Below are positions 44,504 through 46,183 of a DNA stretch of 46,183 nt, one piece after another. How positions within the stretch are numbered: position 1 is the stretch's first letter; each line of letters opens with the position of its first letter. Made by a program: the position numbers and the translations under genes. The notes beneath the pieces are model-generated. The model saw nothing but the letters and a program-made list of their open reading frames with translations, did not search any database and was not told the DNA's origin. Source of the stretch: Verrucomicrobiota bacterium (GTDB lineage Bacteria > Verrucomicrobiota > Verrucomicrobiia > Limisphaerales > UBA9464); contig JARXAF010000090.1 in the NCBI GenBank assembly GCA_029865985.1, positions 1 to 46,183 of the forward strand, read 5' to 3'.

Positions 44504-45378
44504 GCATCCCCAACTCCCCGCTGCTGCCTGGCTCCAAACTGGAACAGGCCGCCAAGAGCAAATCCACCTTCAGCATCGCTGCCTTCATTTTCAGCGCCCA
44601 CGTGGCGGTGTTCCTGGTGGTCTTGCTCAATGGTTGCAACAAGGAGAGTTCCGCCACCAATGCGGAGCCGTCCGCCGCCACCAATCAGATCGATTTGGCG
44701 GTTCAACCCGGAGCCGGCGACACCAACGCCATGGCCCTGCCCCTTGGATTGGATACCAACACCGTGGCCAACCCTCCGGGCGGCGCAGTGACCTTCCCTC
44801 CGTTGGCCAGCGTGACCAACGCACCCGTGGCTCCGCCGAACTTGGGCGTCACCCCGCCGGTTGGATCTCCCACCGGTGACACGACGGCCAATGAAGCCGC
44901 CGGTGCCGGCTCAGAATACAAGATCAAGGGCGGCGACATTGCCTACAACATCGCCAAGACCCACGGGGTCTCCCTCAAGGCGCTCAAGGATGCCAACCCG
45001 AATGTGGACCTGGGCAAGTTGAAGCCGGGGCAGACGATCCAAATCCCGGCCGCCAGCGCCTCCAACTCGAAGGCTGCGGCGAACTCGGTCAAGGCCGACT
45101 CCTCTAGCGAACCGGCTGCAACGGGTGCGACCACGCCCTACACGGTCAAGGGCGGAGACACCCTCGGCAAGATTGCCAAGAAGCACGGGACAACGCCCAA
45201 GGCTATCCGCGCCGCCAATGGTTTGAGCAGCGACAAGATCAACGTCGGTCAGAAGCTCAAGATTCCCGGCAAGGGTGCGGCCGCTGAGACGGCCGAGCCG
45301 ACCGCGAAGGCCCTGACGGTGCCCGAGCCCGCTGCGCCCATCCCCGCCCCCCTACCGGTGCCGGGCACGGGCCGCTAA
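44500..45378 (+). CDS. Membrane-anchored protein with two LysM domains
   Basis: 292 aa. One N-terminal membrane helix ([19 protein letters not shown]), a Pro/Thr/Asn-rich periplasmic linker (about 50-140), then two LysM repeats: [20 protein letters not shown] near 145 and [20 protein letters not shown] near 210, ending in a Pro/Ala-rich tail. LysM binds GlcNAc-containing glycan, so this should tether envelope to peptidoglycan or guide septal enzymes. The Cys in [11 protein letters not shown] could be a lipobox, but the helix starts about 25 residues in, so a membrane anchor is more likely. It precedes ftsW. Confidence 0.9.
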   Translation: MSIPNSPLLPGSKLEQAAKSKSTFSIAAFIFSAHVAVFLVVLLNGCNKESSATNAEPSAATNQIDLAVQPGAGDTNAMALPLGLDTNTVANPPGGAVTFPPLASVTNAPVAPPNLGVTPPVGSPTGDTTANEAAGAGSEYKIKGGDIAYNIAKTHGVSLKALKDANPNVDLGKLKPGQTIQIPAASASNSKAAANSVKADSSSEPAATGATTPYTVKGGDTLGKIAKKHGTTPKAIRAANGLSSDKINVGQKLKIPGKGAAAETAEPTAKALTVPEPAAPIPAPLPVPGTGR

Positions 45379-45392
45379 ATCGGCACATCGAA

Positions 45393-45421
45393 GGGACGTC
45401 CGGCCCGCAGCCGGACGTCCC
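45393..45421 (+). terminator. Strong stem-loop between the LysM gene and ftsW
   Basis: GGGACGTCCGGC / GCCGGACGTCCC form a perfect 12-bp stem with loop CCGCA, 15 bp after the LysM stop and 25 bp before the ftsW ATG. There is no T tract, so it may be an mRNA-stabilising or attenuating hairpin rather than a full terminator. Confidence 0.55.
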
Positions 45422-45445
45422 GACGGCTCCTGATCTCCTTCCGCC

Positions 45446-46183
45446 ATGCGTTCCACCTCCATCCTGCTGCTGCTGACGGTCAGCCTCCTGCTGGCCTTGA
45501 GTTTCACCATGCTCGCCAGTGCCGTGATGATGGAGTCGAAGTTCTCCAGTTTCGTCACCGTGCAGGCCGTGGCGATCATCGCAGGGGCGGCGTTGATGTG
45601 CATTCTTTGGAGGAGCGATTACCGCATCTGGCTCAAGTTGCACTGGTGGTTTTACGCTTTCGCCATCGTGACCTTGGCGATGGTGCTCTCACCGGCGGGC
45701 ACCTACCGCAATGGAGCCCAGCGCTGGATTTTCGGCATCCAACCGGCGGAGTTCGCTAAAATTCCGTTGCTGCTGACCCTGGCTGCCTGGGGCGCACGCT
45801 TCGGATCCCGCATGCGCTTTGGCGGCACGGTTTCCACCTTCGTGTGGGGTTTGTTTCTGCCGGGTATGGTCGTCGTGCCGTTCCTCGGATTGCTGTACAA
45901 ACAACCGGACCGCGGAACCATGATTCTCTTCGGCATGGTCACCGTGGTGGTTCTTCTTCTCAGCGGCATGCGCAAACGGTACGCCATCATTCCGACCCTC
46001 CTCGGGGCCGGTCTGGCATTCCATTTCTACAATTCCAGCAAGATGGTCCGGGACCGGATGGATGCGTTCCTGCATCCCGAACTCTTCCCTCAAACGACAG
46101 GTTCCCAGGCACTCAAGTCGCTGGCGGCACTGCGAGAGGGGGGATTGGAAGGAGTCGGCCTCGGATCGGGAGTCATCAAGCTC
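45446..46183 (+). CDS. ftsW: FtsW, SEDS division glycosyltransferase (partial, 3' end outside window)
   Basis: 246 codons are open from the ATG at 45446 to the window end; the gene is missing from the ORF track because no stop is reached. Membrane spans LLLLTVSLLLALSFTMLAS and others, SEDS signatures NGAQRWIFGIQPAEFAKIP, YKQPDRGTMILF and LAALREGGLEGVGLGSG. Position after the mraY/LysM genes in the dcw cluster makes it FtsW rather than RodA, which is present at 22522. It polymerises septal glycan with FtsI. Confidence 0.93.
   Translation, partial: MRSTSILLLLTVSLLLALSFTMLASAVMMESKFSSFVTVQAVAIIAGAALMCILWRSDYRIWLKLHWWFYAFAIVTLAMVLSPAGTYRNGAQRWIFGIQPAEFAKIPLLLTLAAWGARFGSRMRFGGTVSTFVWGLFLPGMVVVPFLGLLYKQPDRGTMILFGMVTVVVLLLSGMRKRYAIIPTLLGAGLAFHFYNSSKMVRDRMDAFLHPELFPQTTGSQALKSLAALREGGLEGVGLGSGVIKL

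Overview
The window looks like a chromosomal segment of a GC-rich member of the Verrucomicrobiota, possibly the Limisphaerales/Pedosphaera side; the phylum is inferred, the order is a guess. Pointers are a planctomycete-type cytochrome c protein (PSCyt1) beside a complete mreBCD-PBP2-rodA operon and a dcw division/wall cluster (which argues against Planctomycetes), the '[24 protein letters not shown]' pseudopilin style, a sensor kinase with a large periplasmic propeller, and poor Shine-Dalgarno sequences. Most genes are tightly packed and many are joined by 4-bp ATGA/GTGA stop-start overlaps. No rRNA, tRNA, CRISPR array or insertion sequence was recognised.

Layout. 1-5.5 kb: the 3' part of gltB and complete gltD (glutamate synthase) ending in a strong terminator, a diverged IF-1, a 370-bp stretch without a convincing gene, and an asparagine-synthetase-like protein without its glutaminase nucleophile. 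5.5-11.3 kb: a regulatory island with a NarL/FixJ response regulator translationally coupled to a propeller sensor kinase (minus strand), and divergently an unknown 112-aa ORF and a LuxR-type regulator whose receiver-like domain lacks the phospho-acceptor. 11.3-17.8 kb: phosphoglucomutase/phosphomannomutase, deoC, a TonB-dependent receptor with its own terminator, a coiled-coil membrane protein and a 53-aa lipoprotein. 18-25.8 kb: the elongation operon mreB-mreC-mreD-mrdA-rodA followed by RNase E/G and a terminator. 26-31.4 kb: a pseudopilin (plus strand) facing a minus-strand type II secretion minor-pseudopilin set (CBM48 protein-gspF-H-I-J-K). 31.5-35 kb: a DUF554-like membrane protein, the PSCyt1 protein, a RibD-C reductase and queA. 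35.2 kb to the end: the dcw cluster mraZ-ORF-rsmH-ftsL-ftsI-(murE-like)-SIMPL-murF-mraY-ORF-LysM-ftsW(partial).

How the parts work together. Two peptidoglycan machines lie about 10 kb apart: the elongasome (MreBCD, PBP2, RodA) and the divisome/precursor cluster (FtsL, FtsI, MurF, MraY, FtsW). The dcw cluster is the most unusual part. The gene in the murE slot keeps the Mur-ligase C-terminal domain but has lost the ATP-binding P-loop and much of the catalytic core. The murD slot between mraY and the LysM gene holds only a 133-aa ORF with ATGA overlaps at both ends. A SIMPL-domain protein is inserted before murF, and an unknown 131-aa ORF is coupled to mraZ. Two DnaA-box-like sequences one helical turn apart lie in the AT-rich queA/mraZ intergenic region.

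A second unusual signal is a short interrupted palindrome, GGAGCCTGTCCC. It is arrayed in tandem between deoC and the TonB receptor and also found inside coding sequence at two other loci.
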